From assembly GCF_000003605.2 (NCBI RefSeq), contig NW_003116452.1, positions 330,338 to 394,337 of the forward strand: a stretch of DNA of 64,000 nucleotides. Direction: 5' to 3'. The translations under genes were made by a program, and so were the position numbers. Of this stretch, positions 47,846 to 61,857 are shown piece after piece. The notes under the pieces are model-generated. The model did no database searches. It saw only the letters and a program-made list of their open reading frames with translations, and was not told the origin of the DNA. The first letter of the stretch is position 1, and the number at the start of each line of letters is the position of its first letter. The stretch comes from Saccoglossus kowalevskii (lineage: Eukaryota; Hemichordata; Enteropneusta; Harrimaniidae).

Positions 47846-50800
47846 AGCTACTGGTCGTAATTAGTTACAAACTCTGAAAATACCAAATCATGGCAACATT
47901 ATATATTACAGGATAAAATCAATGAAGAAATGGGAAATTGCGGGTTCAAATTGTCATGAAGTGGCGTCCCAAGTCTGCAAAACTTAATGCTCGAACCTTC
48001 TATTTACATATTTACCTTCTATCTATGAACATTTGAATGATATTGGTTGGATCGCCATTATCATACATATGTTCATGCAATTATATGCGTCCTTGTGTGC
48101 ATTACTCTGATTTTGTTGAATCAATTGTTATTATAAATCAAATACCATTTTCCTATTGGTTGCATCAATATAAGACGTTACAGACACACCTTCATGATTA
48201 GTTCCAGATATCATGGACAAAAGTTAATGTTTCAATTTATCACTAAGGTGGTTTCTACCAAATATACGCTATAGAAGAGGGATATGAAAATGAAGAACGT
48301 GTTTTAATGTAATGCCGTTTGTTATGCCTTAGGCTAAATTATTGCTTATTGGTGTTAATGATTTTAAAATGCAGCTAACTAATTTCTTGTTTTATTGATA
48401 CCGTTCTGAAGTCAATAAAAATTACCGTTATGACACGAGTTGTATCATTGTAATTGTATATAAATAATAATAATTGTTCAATTGTACATATTATGGATCA
48501 AAACTTCACCTTATTCACAACGTAAAGGTTGAGAGCGGCATTGACCGTATCCAACTTTTCAACTCTGTACATACGATCTTTGCCATATGACAAGACGGTA
48601 ATCACCCTATCATTCGCTGCACACGACCTAAGGGTTAGATGTATCACTTCGCTGAATGTACACGCATAATAGTTACACTGACATGGTGAACGATGAATAG
48701 ATTGTATGAAAATACCCTAAAGCAGATCAAATAATCATTCGCAGCGACATGCGATGTGCCTTCGAAATAATATACAATCTGAACACACAATGTCAATTTT
48801 GTGGTCGCAGTCTTATCCACCCATTTTTGATCAGTTCCATCGAATGATGCAATCACACACGGTTGTCGATATTTTGTTTCGTTTCATGCAATTATAATTG
48901 GAAGAAACGTGAACCATCTACGTTGCAAAAAGTTATTATATCTGGAAGTTTCAAATTACTAGCATATTCACATTTACTTGAAAGAATTATATTATTTCGA
49001 ATTTCATTATTTCAACCACAATTCTATTAAATGTAGGTTTGCAAAAACTATGCTCGGTATTATTAATAAATAGATTATAAAAGGCAAACTGAAAGCGAAT
49101 ATCCTATTCAATCTTGCATTATAAATGATTTTGTTATTTGTAATTTAAAATAAAAGGGTGAATTAATTTTCCAACACGGTTATCATTCATCAATCTTTTA
49201 CATTGTATGAACAACATCGATGAAAAAACAAACAATGTTTAAATCGGAAAATCTGTAAGTCTTAATCATATTCCCATACTCGTACGTACATATGGAGCAA
49301 TTTACACAATAATTGCACGTGCGCAGTGAACGTACGTGATATTTTTTGATAATTATGAGTATATAACAACTACTTCATGTTTACAATAATAAGGGCCCAG
49401 GAATATGAATTAATGATAATGTCATTACTGAAATTGAAAATAAAGGAGTCACCACACAAATATTTGAAAAAAAATAAAATATGCAAAAAGAGTTAAAAAT
49501 AGCATTTCCGAGTTTTGTCTTTTATTTTATTCATTTCAACGCTGGGAATTTAGACTGCGAATAAGATTACGCATTATGAACAATCTTTTACCGCAATCTC
49601 ATAAGCTTCACAATATGCACCTGCATCAATATTGGTTCTGTTATGGTGTGCAGAGTTAAAACATAGACCAAAATAGGTTAACTGAACAATTATACAGTGT
49701 TATGGGTTATTAAACTATATGGTTACGTTTGTTGCGCGCAGCGGGGTTTCTTAGACTGATTCGCTATGTGTCTGACCAACACGTAATTCTCACAGCGCAG
49801 TCGCCTGGGCATTGCGGTGTATGTGACACGTTTTCACGTTGCAATTAAAAAGACCATGTCCCAGCGTCGTCAGTTTAATTTCATTTATAGCCACCTAATA
49901 TAAAGATGTTGTTATCATGTTTTCAAGTTCATGTATTATCTTTATTTATTCATATATGTTTTAACTGAAAATTAAGTAATGTAAAAGACTAAAAAAAGTG
50001 TATCCACTCACATTGTATCACACATGTCCATATGATATATGGATACTAAAATTGTTGCCATATTTGTGTACAAATATTTTTTTACCTTCAGAGCTGCTTA
50101 TTTACACAGTGATGTTCGTTACTCTTTCTCACACGATCATGTTATACGTTCCATGTTAATTGTAATTCACAGCTACAGGAGTGAAATGAAATGATCTTAA
50201 CATTATCAAGCATTTTGTTTTTAAACCGTGTTTTAAATTTATAAACTGTAAGTATTTTTAAACTATAAGTACACGTAAAAAGCGGGTTCAGTGGTTCATA
50301 GTAGAGTAACTTTGAATTCAAAACACGTGTGAACGTAATTTAGATGCAATTTTATATTATCAGTCCTGAGTCCCGATTATATATAATTTACTGGCATAGA
50401 TTGACGGAATGTACCTTTAATGAGGGGATGTATGTTGGGATGGGGATTCGAAGTTAAATGATGATCATCGTGGTTTGGTGAATTATACTGATCATTCACA
50501 ATGCGTTAACGTATAGATCAGCAACGGGAAACAAGAACATTCAACAATTACCCTAGATCAGATGTCGGAAAAACAATCCCCGAGCTACAAGACATCACTA
50601 CTTCCGTGTAATGCCGTAATTAATATAATTGCCCGTTACCGAATGCGAATGATAAGATTAGAATAGTTGACTTAATGTACAAGTCTAGACAAAATAATGC
50701 TCCCAGATGAGTTTCACATATGGAAGAGAAATCAATTTACGGCTATTTTATATCACTTAATTTTATTCTCAACATACTCAATTATTTCATTAAAATATGT

Positions 50801-51294
50801 AGACTATCATTTTCATTTTTTAAGTTAAAATTATGGGTAAAGTATGACATCATAGCATCTGTTAAGACAATTAGGAAACAACTTCTAATGTATGTGTGGA
50901 GCATATTAGAATACCGGTTCAAGGCATACATATAAAATGGTTGTCATGACAACAACTGAAATGATTCATTTGTTTGTTTTTCTTATCAAATTCCTCATAT
51001 ATTTTCTACAATTTATCGATGGATGAGAGTTGGTTATACAGAGTATATAAAAACTGTTAACCAAAAATAGGAGACAAAAAGTGTAATTCAATTGTTAACG
51101 ATTCTGGAAATATATTTGATTATTGCGTTATTGTAACATTGTAACATGTTATTATTATATTTATATACTTGAGTGATATTCACAGTGAAAATGTGAACTA
51201 ATTTGCAATTTTTTTTTCTGTTTTGAATGGAATCACTTTCTTAGTTTCTTGCAAAATATGTTGTGATGTTTTATAATGGGCAACTTATACTTAA

Positions 51295-51449
51295 AGCGTG
51301 AGGGTCTTCACCTGCGCACGCGCGGAAATTTAGTCCCAAGCACGATAACAACGCACGCTAAAACGCAAAGACTCATGGGTAGACACTTGTTTGTAAACAC
51401 TGACACGCTATGGCCATCTGACGTATGCGCAGGTGACGACTCCCCCGCT
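51295..51449. mobile_element. TTAA-flanked MITE 1
   Basis: 155 bases between TTAA (51291-51294) and TTAA (51450-51453). Inverted ends of 28 bases match at 22 positions and share TCACCTGCGCA; both start AGCG. The target site and the TTAAAG start recall the T2/Kolobok or piggyBac-like MITEs described in animals; the class is my inference. No coding capacity; the open frames on both strands here are side effects. Confidence 0.75.
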
Positions 51450-51453
51450 TTAA

Positions 51454-52330
51454 GTTGAACATTTGTAGAATGAAGAGTGAAAACAAGCTGTAAATTGCCT
51501 TGCCCTTCATCTGTGGAGCTCTTTCATGCGGGAATAATATATTAGCTTGGAATTTTCCTTTCAATATAAATCAGTTTATCAATATCAACGGTTTAACAAT
51601 AACAACTAATTTTTGATGCTATGTTAAATTAGAGAAATTACATTAAATCTTTTGTCTGAGTGAAAAATAGATAACTGACCTGAATTCAATGGAATATATG
51701 CAATATAGACTGCAAGAACTCAGTAAAAATATTGAACTGTATCATTTAGGGACGAACATTTTTTAATGTCACATTGTAAGGCCTGATTATTACTTTTTAG
51801 AGGGGCGCCCACATAACTCACACTGCACAGGGGGTTCTTTCACTGCTAGGAGGGGTAGACATCAAGTTAAAGCCACTGGCTTTAATACATCTCAAAATAA
51901 TTACAAGAAACAAAGCACAGAATAATATAATTAATAAATTCACTAAAATGGGAGATTGCTTAGTGAAGTGTGCATTGGAGTCTTGCTTGCAGAAGAAGGC
52001 TGTTATTTTTGAGGGCGCCGCTGATAGCAGGAGATGGCAGAGCAGTTCATACAAGTCTCACAGAATGAGGATTGAAGCCTATATCACTTGTCTCACAATA
52101 TCGCAGCAGCAACACCCATGGTAGAACCTGGGTTTCCTCGTGAGCCAATCAGAATGTGGTATTGCCAGCAGCTCTGTCATATAGGCAAGTCAATAGATCG
52201 TAAACATCTTTTGTTATGTAAATCACAAGCACACCTGGTAGATTTCAATTGTCCTTCAAGAGTAGACTGGCAAAGTCGGGACTTCTTTTTTGTTTTACAA
52301 AAAAAGTAACTAATTGTTCTTTTAGCCTTT
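51454..52330. other. Composition island, possible unrecognised element
   Basis: 51790-52310 is GC-richer than its surroundings and includes two GGGCGCC strings (51803 and 52012). Its edges carry CTTTTTAG-type and AAAAAAGTAACT strings that may be weak inverted ends. Open frames on both strands are under 80 codons. I cannot assign it to any family. Confidence 0.25.
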
Positions 52331-53833
52331 TAGCGTGATCGCGAAAACTAACCTGGCCGCTCAAGAAATCGACTGGACGCATCTGCGGGCATTTGACTGC
52401 TATTAATTATTCATGATGTCATTGATTATTCATGAGTGGGTGTGTGAAAGTTAACATGAGCTTTTAAAGTTGATTCGATTCAATCATAGAGATGGATACT
52501 TTTGTTCTATGTGCAAAGGCGATACTTTCATCCATGTTTACTGAAAACAAGTCGATTTAAGTCGATGTCCAATGTATGTAATTAGGCTTTCAAAATCGCC
52601 GGGACCTCAGTAGTGAAAGGTCACGTACATTAACATAGATAAGATATGTCAATGCTAGTCAGCAACTTTTAATTAGCATAATCACCGGAGTGATTTCCCA
52701 TGATTACATGCACACTTCTATTTGCATGGTTTGAGGTACTAAGGCAAAAAGGATGGAATAAAGAATGCTGACCATTAAAATACATCATCAAAAGTGTTAT
52801 TTATACTATCGTAATATCTGAATGCAGACACTAAGAACAAAAAATCTAGTGGTCATTATCTGCAATATCTGTTATTCTCTACGTACTATACTAAGTAAGT
52901 TAAGAAATTGTACTGACGACTCGTCTTGAACTGCACATCCTTGACTTGGAATATAAATGTTTTTTGGAACAAAGGAAATAATGTCATGCCACATAAATTC
53001 AAACATCTGAAATACGGAGATCTTTTTGTGCTTAGATTGTGATTGTGCTTAGAGGTATTTCGTGACTACTTGATTTTTACAGCGCATAACTCGAATGTTT
53101 GTTGTTTTGCCGATCATCTGTGACGTAGCAGGATACCTCGGACAACAACTGTGAGTGCCTTCTGATGTATTGACAACCATAGAAAGTACGTTTTCTCAGT
53201 ATACATGGAATTACGCCTTCTTATGCTTTGTGATGTAGAGAAAAGGAACAAAACGCATGACTGTGTATGTGTTGTTAGCGAACATGCTTTTTTGTCAACT
53301 TATTTTACGACCTTGACATGCCCCCGATATTTTAACTAGATCATGCATGTCGTACAGGAAACTTGCGAGTATTGAGTTTTAGTCGTTACTATCTTGTTGG
53401 TTAGAATGACAAATACACCCAAGGTTTTGTGAATTGTGTAGGCAACATGTGTCTCAAGTTTGAACAAGCTGGCTATGTTCCCCCGATAGTATACTACTAC
53501 GAAAATAGTATAAATAATAAACCACGTTTACCACGTACTTACGTATAACAAACATACATAAAAATTACATATTGTAATTTCGATCTAAATATTGCAATTT
53601 CTTGTGAATTATTTTGGGTCATGTTTTCAAAATTTTGAGGCACATGCAATTTTTTTCATATAGTTTTAGTATAAAATCCAAAAACACGTATCCACATGTT
53701 GCGACTTATACTCTTGTTCCCAAGATTATCACTTGTTACAAGTTACTGTGTCGTGTAATATATGGAACATGTGCGCCACGTTTGAAGTATACACTTATTT
53801 CCCCTTGGGATTGTAGTACAAAAAAACAGATAG

Positions 53834-53910
53834 ACACTGACACACAAACACACACGGACACACACAAACGAATGCGCGCGCACACGCACGCACGCGCACT
53901 CACGCAAACA
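53834..53910. repeat. (CA)n/(CG)n simple repeat
   Basis: Imperfect alternating purine-pyrimidine tract: ACACAAACACACACGGACAC and similar, then GCGCGCGCACACGCACGCACG. Such tracts can adopt Z-DNA. No coding role. Confidence 0.9.
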
Positions 53911-56900
53911 TTCAAAAATAAATTGGCAGATACTTTAGCATATCTAATTATAGACCATGATTTACAATTAGGAATGTTAATATAATTACTAATTAGATCG
54001 CGGTGTTCAGCATACTCTCAGAAGAATGTTTCGGTGTACGTGATATGTTTCATTGATGTATAATATTCGTCTTGTTATCAGAGTAATTACTCCAAACTAC
54101 ACAGATATACCTCACTTCACTATTACAGGAAAAATGACATCAGCGTTACTCATGTTCCATAGAGAAACCTTTCTGGTTCCATGAGCAGATTATAGCCAAG
54201 AATGTATTTTGGCTATTTGATGAATTGGTTGCCATGGTATTTCTATTTAACATGGGAATATTCATTCATTCTACGCAGAACACGGCAGATTGAAAAACTG
54301 ACTGAAGATACACTGAAACACGAAAATATATTACCATTAAATATAATATAAAATGAATATTCCAAAATAAATAAATTACAAACTGAATAAAACCGCTCAA
54401 AATATTAATGACTGTACACTTTTTTTACATTTCATTTAAATGAGAAATAACGAACATTTTAAAGGGGCAAACGAATAAGTGAATTACGTCTTAGGGTGTA
54501 CTGAACAGTGAAGAAATAAGAACAGTCAATATTGGGGTGGGGGGCAAATTTATACAAAAACAAAGCATGACGGATACGAGGTCGTTGCGGGATTGGAATA
54601 CACAGTCAGTCATTCAAGTACAATGTGCATTGTGGGTAGTGTAACATAATAAATAACGTGATTTAGTTTCCTTGTCTGTGCGCAATTACGTAAATTACAT
54701 CATGGCGTATACGGGTTCAATCATGTGCGTGTGTGTTATCACGTACAATTGGGTAAATATCTCCACGACACAGTGGTGTCGTCACGACAACATGTTATAC
54801 CTTACTCAATATTTAAGCATGCCAGCTGCAGAGATTGCAATAACGGCACAACACATATTTGATTACTCGTTGAAAGAATAAACGAGGAAAAAAATCATTG
54901 AATATACTTTCATTATTTTGATTTCTTGATCGAACTGGGTGATGGCAATTTAAATGTCCTACCTTTTGTCAATTATAACACACGATGGCCATGTGCATGA
55001 ATTTAGTCAGTGATTGTTCATTTTTAAACTTCGCACTGTTTTATAGTTTTATTAGTGTCTCGTTCATTAGATATTTTTTTAAATTTCTTGGAAAGCGATG
55101 TTGCATTATAACACTTGTTTCGAGGTCGTGATCAAGTCGCTCGCCACTGCAGGCACATTCCTCATCACCTAACAGCCATTTTCCTAAAAAGATCAACGCC
55201 ATGAACTAAACAGTCGATTAGTACTGTTTAGTATCACCATAAAAAAACAACAAATATTATAATGGTACATATGAATCACTAGGGTTGTAACGTTTATTAT
55301 GTTCTGACATGTATAAAACAATGGCCTGATAATGTCAATGTTGACACAATAACACATTACCTTGTCAAATCTGAAAACTACCACAGTGTTACAATATGTA
55401 TAAATAACGTAAATTGATACGTACGATAAGATTCGTTTATATGCCTTTTTGTAATATGTGAACGTGGTGTGTACTTGATTGATTTATAAAACACCAAGTA
55501 ACTGTAATAATCCGTGAACGAATAAAGCACAATCAAGTGGTATAGACTAGCATGCAGGTAGTTTCTGGTCAGTATGATATCATCTAAGAAATGACAATGA
55601 TGTACACAAATACATGTGTTTTAATCTACTCCATGACAAGCAAAATAGTATGGGAGAGCAACACGGGCGTGTATAACTATAATATTTCACCAGTGTATCA
55701 CGCATAAAAAGGCACGATTGTGTAGAATGTAGGCAAGTCGAATTTGCGTCACTGCTCGATGTATCTATATTTTATTTAACAATGGTTGCATATAGAACAT
55801 TGCAGGCACTGCATGAACGTATGACCGTTGTTTTTGTGGTGCTTTAAAGTTAATTCAGATTCACCATTAAAATAAAATAAGTAGGTAAAATATAATACGA
55901 AAACCCATCACAGAGTACACGTGTTTGATCATTTAACACCGCTCTCGTTCGTGTGTATATTTCACAAAACTTATCAAAATCTCATTGTATACTCGCATAT
56001 GGGGGTATTCCTTTAATTATTATAATGTTAAACCAATTTATGAAATGATTTGGTTTATAAGTTATAATCAACATTTCACGTAATACAAATTTTTGCAATA
56101 ATGAAAAGATATGTGTTTACGCCCACATTTTAATATTCATATTTTATTAACATGAGCTCATTTCGTATATGACGTCATATTTGAGTGCTAAACCCACGCT
56201 AACTGATTTGTCGCCTAGATAATTGAAAAGAAAATCGAACATGCCAAACACTGGATTTGACGCGGCGAGATCACCTGTCGTTTGGCCACTCAATGTCCAA
56301 GCATAGTGGAATTTCTGAAAGAAGCGTGCGATGATTCTGTAATACTCGTGCTATACACCCGCTAATAACTTTAAAGTGGACCTCATTGTAAATAGGAATG
56401 TCTGTGAACAAAATTACGGGACTAAAAACATTGCATAATCCAACGCCAGCTACACAATATTATATCACTCAACAATTTCAAGCACTGCAGTGCAATTTCT
56501 AAAGGGAGATAACACTTTTGAATAATAATGGACGAGGTTTCAACAACTAACATGATTGGAATATAGCCGGGTGAAGACCAAACGACCGGTTGATTAATGG
56601 ACGATTGAATCGCCACGCAGAACCGCGATTGTATTCGTTACTTCAGATGTCTAATTATCTCCAGACGCTGCCTCAAAACATAAAACGTACCAGAAAATAA
56701 CTCAGTCCCCAAGATGAATGGTTAACCTTGATTTCAGTGGCACCATATTTTGATGCCATGATTCACCTTAAGCATCAATTCATGTCGTTGATTGGATAAC
56801 TCCTTGACCCCATGTTTGTTTGTGTAGTATTCTTTGCCGGCTGGAAGCTTTAAGTTTCGTTCTGATTGCACTAAATTATTCTAAAAAAATAATTTGTGAA

Positions 56901-58330
56901 TCTACGTATTGGGAGTCAGTTTGCTTGCTGTCGCCAAAGCTCCATCGCATCAATATTGACTGTGCCGTCATGTGCGTGAACTTCTCGCTAAACAAATCAA
57001 GTATTCGTGTTTGGTTTCGAACGATTTCGTATACTGAAGTGTTAGAGGAGTCGTCGCTCGACACAGTTCAATGCCAGAAGCTACATTCGTCGTGAGAACC
57101 CATAATCACGCTGCATTTCACAGCATGCATGTTTAAACTCTACATTATTTCGTTGGTTTGAAAATGTGCGTCTTTCACAGCATACAAATATTAAGTTATG
57201 TCATATTTGAATAACGATTCGCAACTAAGAAATTTTCATTGCAAATGAAAAATGCGACAATCAAATAACGATTGTTACACAAATTAACTACAATTAAATT
57301 TTCGCTATATAGCAGGAAATGTAATGTTTATCAACTTTTCTACAATAGTATATTTTTATTTAAAAAACAGTAATAAAATATGTATGCTGATGTGTGACGG
57401 TTTTGTTTGTTATTTATACATGGTATCACTACTTGCCAAATGATATAAAATGACGTCCAGCTCTTACCAGCAGTATATTCTATCAAGGAAGCACATATAA
57501 AAGTACTTCTTGGCGGAGCTTTTAAGATAATGCTGTCGTCTTGCTAGTTTGTCAGAACGCTGTGTGAATGGCGCGCTTGATTGCTGTTGGTTAGCATTCT
57601 TTTCTTCAAATGCAGGGATCTGTCGTGTCATGGACTGTTGTATTTAATATTATTGCCTATCTTTTCTGAATATTTGCATGTTATTTTTCACTTTAAAATG
57701 ATAAATTTAGTATGTGAGAACAGGCTACGCATCGCCTTGTCGATCCCATAACAAACAACATTGAAATTACTCCTCAAGACACCACACCTGCTTTAAATTG
57801 AATAATTGTTTGAATAGTGATTGAAACATTCTCGTGTTCAAATCATTCTGAAATAATCGCAAAAACAAATTGAAAAATACAAATAACTTATCTATGATCT
57901 TAGTTAAGTGTTTACAGCAGAGTGACGAAAAACAAATATATTTAAATCAATGCAGATCAATTAACCATCTACTATCGACATATGGTACTAACAGAGTATT
58001 GATTATTGTGCCTACTGTTGTATCTCTATAGATCTGTATGTGACGCTAACGGCATACGTGGTAAGACCATCTGCGTACTATGCATTATCACCAATTCTAG
58101 ACTGTCGTTGATTGCATAATGTTATGGTGATTGTGTTACTTATACACTTGTACACATTGTCAACTGTTTAATTGGCTTTATAGTGTTGAGGGGAATAGGT
58201 ATTTATCGCTAGAATTATTCAATGTTATTGTAAACACTTTAACCCATCTGACACGAATTTTATGGAAATCCTATGTTTATTCAAACATTAAATGCAATTA
58301 TTCCACTTCGAATGTTGAACGCACATTTAG

Positions 58331-58348
58331 ATATATATATATATATAT
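58331..58348. repeat. (AT)n microsatellite
   Basis: Nine perfect AT dinucleotides. Confidence 0.9.
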
Positions 58349-58873
58349 TTCAAGTTCTCATATTTACCATTGCATTTCGCGTACGCATAAAAGAAATTAG
58401 GAAGAATCAAATCACATAAAACTACATTGAAACATCGCAGCAGGTAATCAGTGTATTTCAAGCAATTTATTTGCAATGATTATTAGCATATCCGTCCTTT
58501 ACATGAGCCAGACCTTCGTTATGAATGTGATTGGCGAATCAATGCTCATTACAACAACCAAAATAGACAGGAAGCAGGGCTGAGTGATCAATGTGCAATA
58601 TGTGAAGGCCACGTTTGATATGCCTGCTGATGAAGTCAATCAGATAAAAGTATTTTTTTCCGGTTTTAACTTCAAGAAGGCAAATTGGCTGCAAATCATT
58701 AAGGGTGGCACTAAAAATATAACAATTCCGTGTTCAAGGTGAACAACTGCAACTGTCCCTTCTAGGAATGAAATAGTACGAGAGACGTAATAGTTATTTA
58801 AATAGCAATGAAACAGAAAAAAAAAACGTGCAACTGTTTTCAGCTTCAAGAATGTAATACAAACAAGTACACA

Positions 58874-58945
58874 ATGCGAGATTCAAACTCACAACTACGG
58901 CAAATTTAATGTTACACGTTCAGCGTTATGCTATGTACACTTAAA
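58874..58945 (-). repeat. tRNA-like SINE head, degraded
   Basis: On the minus strand TAAGTGTACATAGCATAACG (A-box-like region) is followed about 40 bases later by GAGTTTGAATCTC (58890-58878), one base from a standard B box arm GAGTTCGAATCTC. This is the arrangement of a tRNA or tRNA-derived SINE head. The acceptor stem does not pair convincingly, so I read it as a SINE remnant and not a tRNA gene. Confidence 0.35.
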
Positions 58946-60009
58946 CGATAAACGAGTAGCTTAAAATAACGTGAACGTACACCAATTTTTGATTATAAAT
59001 CACATACATTATATATTTTCAATTAATATAAATGATAGCAGGATGAACAGACGCCATATGTATATCAAACCTGATCAAAAAATTCATAGAGGTCAGTGGC
59101 CGACTACTAGCATTGTTTTTACTGACAATATTTGGTTTTCGACACATGACCTGTATGAATGCAACGATCTATTCAGTCGTCAAAAATATTATGTAGATAA
59201 CGTTAACACAGTAGGGTCAGTGCGATGATTTGTTTGTGTATATGAAAGTTACAAATGTCCATGTATGTTTCTCATTGTTCTGTCCATATAATGCATTAGT
59301 AGCCATTCATTTGTTCATTCATATGAATTTGTGTTCTGTCAGGCTTGGTTAATTTAAAACAATACAAAACAAAACGTGTTACTGAGAACCAATGTATACA
59401 ATGTTAACTTCGAATCGGTGTCGGTCATGAATTTCAAAGTTTGATTATAAATAAACACAAATAGATCACTGCGCAACATTCAGCAGCCATAAATACAATG
59501 AGTAGAATCGTGTAATAAGGCACCAAATTGAATATCATCAGAAGAAGTCTTCCCGCATGTAAATTGTAGTTGGGTTTGAAGAACAATTCAAGTCGGACAA
59601 TTTCAGGCTGTTTTGACATTAGTATTGTCCTTGATGCGGTGCGTCATTATTTAATGGTTGTTCATTACATTGCACAATCCCCGACACTCAAGAATTGTGC
59701 TCTTATATCATCTACAGACAGTATGTATGCAATTGCTAGAAACTTACTCATGTATAATAATATATGCCAACATTAATAGTGTAAGTGTCTGAATGCTTTG
59801 TTCTGCCATTAGACATCCCAACAGGACACCAGAGTTTTTTTTTTTAAAACACATTTAAACGTGATGACATCAGTTCCACCCAATTTTTTAAAGCTTCCAT
59901 GAAGGCATTTTTTATGGTATTTATATTTCCATTGATCACATAAATGGAAAGGCACCAGCAGTAACGTAGTCAATTGCCATGCATGCAGGGCTCTGTACAC
60001 TCAAATTAA

Positions 60010-60137
60010 AGCGCGGCGGTGGTCGTCGCGCAGCGCGTGTTCGAATTCCATGTAAATAAACAATGTGTTTTACACGCGTTGTATACGTCGCTATGAGTCC
60101 CATATCGAACAGGACTCGGCACGACGACTGCCGCCCT
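60010..60137. mobile_element. TTAA-flanked MITE 2
   Basis: 128 bases between TTAA (60006-60009) and TTAA (60138-60141). Ends are inverted repeats: left AGCGCGGCGGTGGTCGTC, right (reverse complement) AGGGCGGCAGTCGTCGTG, with weaker pairing continuing to a shared TGTTCGA. Much richer in GC than its surroundings. Same target site and AG start as MITE 1 but a different TIR sequence. Confidence 0.75.
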
Positions 60138-61823
60138 TTAAATTAGCTTGTATTTGAAATATACGTGTTATTTGTATTATAATTCCAGTCACTCTCACAC
60201 AGACACTAAATCATGACAAATAGTTTACCTAATAATGTAGATGAACGTTGTACTTTCTCAGCACAATAACGATGACCGTACAGGAAAAAAAATAGACTCA
60301 TACCCTATATTTTAAGTTATGTTTGAAATCTCCTTGTCGATTCACGTAATTGACTAATAAAATATGTAGTATTGGAAATGCATTCAGATATATTATTAAC
60401 TACAACTACAACAGTTAGCTAGAGTTCAGCGATCACATAGATTGCCATTTGCTCTTTATGTGCTGCCATAATGCGTGTATTACTTGACACCTTTGTTGAA
60501 TGTTATTGCAACCTTGTTTTCTGTCAGTTATTTTCAATAAGAAAAACGAGTTTGAATTTTTAATAGTCTGTCTAGGACAAATCATAACCAAACGATTTAT
60601 CAGTTAGTGGTGATTTGTTGGATATTGTAGAGGTTTAGTAGTTTGTACATTACATACTGCATTTCCTCCACTTAATTCGAAACTATTTTCAATGATATTT
60701 TTTTCACATCGCATTGTCACAGTGATGTCATACGAGTAATGGGAAGTGAACAAATTTATTCAAAATTCAACACTGTGAAGTCCAACACGGCATCACGCTG
60801 CTTTTGAAGGTCTTAACGCTCTGCACTAAACTAAAAGCAGTCTTCCATAAGGTAACATGCTATTAAGCGTTGACCAAGCGTGTAAATTCCAATGTCGCGA
60901 AAAATAAAATGAATTATACCATACAAAATCGTTGTGCTATTTATATTAACGATCAAGACGTTTAATCAAGGATAATAAAAATAAATAGATTTTATTGGTA
61001 CTGAAATTGTGCCATCTGTGCATATCAATCGTATAATGAACCATATAAAGAGATAGTTCACTTAAAACATGTATACCTGTTTCAGTCGAACAGTAAAACC
61101 TCGTATCATTTTACTGCACTGTGAAGATAACGCACATGCACCGCATGGTTATCTTTCGATATGTTGCGCACGTTCAATTGCAAATAAGGCGCCAAGAAAG
61201 AGTATTATTATTTTGAATGCAATCGAGTTATGTATGTTTGTGACATGGTTATTGGACAGCATTATAAAAAAAAACACTTTAGCGTTTCTTGCATTTGATC
61301 TGTTAGAGAAAAAGCCATACATCAATGCCGATTATACAATATTGGACAGTGTGTCTGCATTCATCTTCTAAATGACTTCCCAAATAAATACAGTCGATTT
61401 AGAACGAGGTGAATTACAGGTGAGGCGAGAACAAGAACAGCGGCAACAACATTCTGGTTGAATCCCACAACAACAAGCATGTATTTTGTTCATTAGGATA
61501 AATCAACGAACAGCACAAGCAACATAAATTATAAACATCTTTAATATAATTTAATAATTTTTATGTCAATGCATTATTGCTTCTCATAAATGAAAAAAAA
61601 CAATCGAGTGTAATGTAGCACTCAAAATATCAATAATGTACAGTGAATCTATAAACATTCATATGTGAACTGCTGAACATCGACATCGATAATATTAAAG
61701 ATAATAATCAGAAAACTTCGTATCAATTCAAGTGCACCATGGGATGTATATTGAAAATTGACGATGGCCAAAATTAAAACTGTAACCCCAAAATAAAAAC
61801 TGTATAACTCTAACAAACATTTG

Positions 61824-61857
<34 letters not shown>

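Larger units (their letters stand above)
44911..51290. other. Intergenic AT-rich DNA
   Basis: No recognisable gene apart from the candidate ORF at 47383-47670 and a tRNA-like string near 47780. An 84-codon open frame at 45222-45476 has no domain. GC-richer patches at 49730-49860 and 50500-50600 show no motif. Nothing resembling the array units is present. Confidence 0.4.
52331..60009. other. Intergenic AT-rich DNA
   Basis: No gene recognised. It holds a CA/CG-rich simple repeat (53834-53910), an AT repeat (58331-58348) and a tRNA-like string (58874-58945). The 123-codon frame at 53614-53985 owes its length to the simple repeat. The 91-codon frame at 56820-57095 has no domain. Confidence 0.4.

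Noticed and set aside
53614-53985. 123-codon open frame
   Set aside because: Its length comes from the CA/CG simple repeat; low complexity and no domain.
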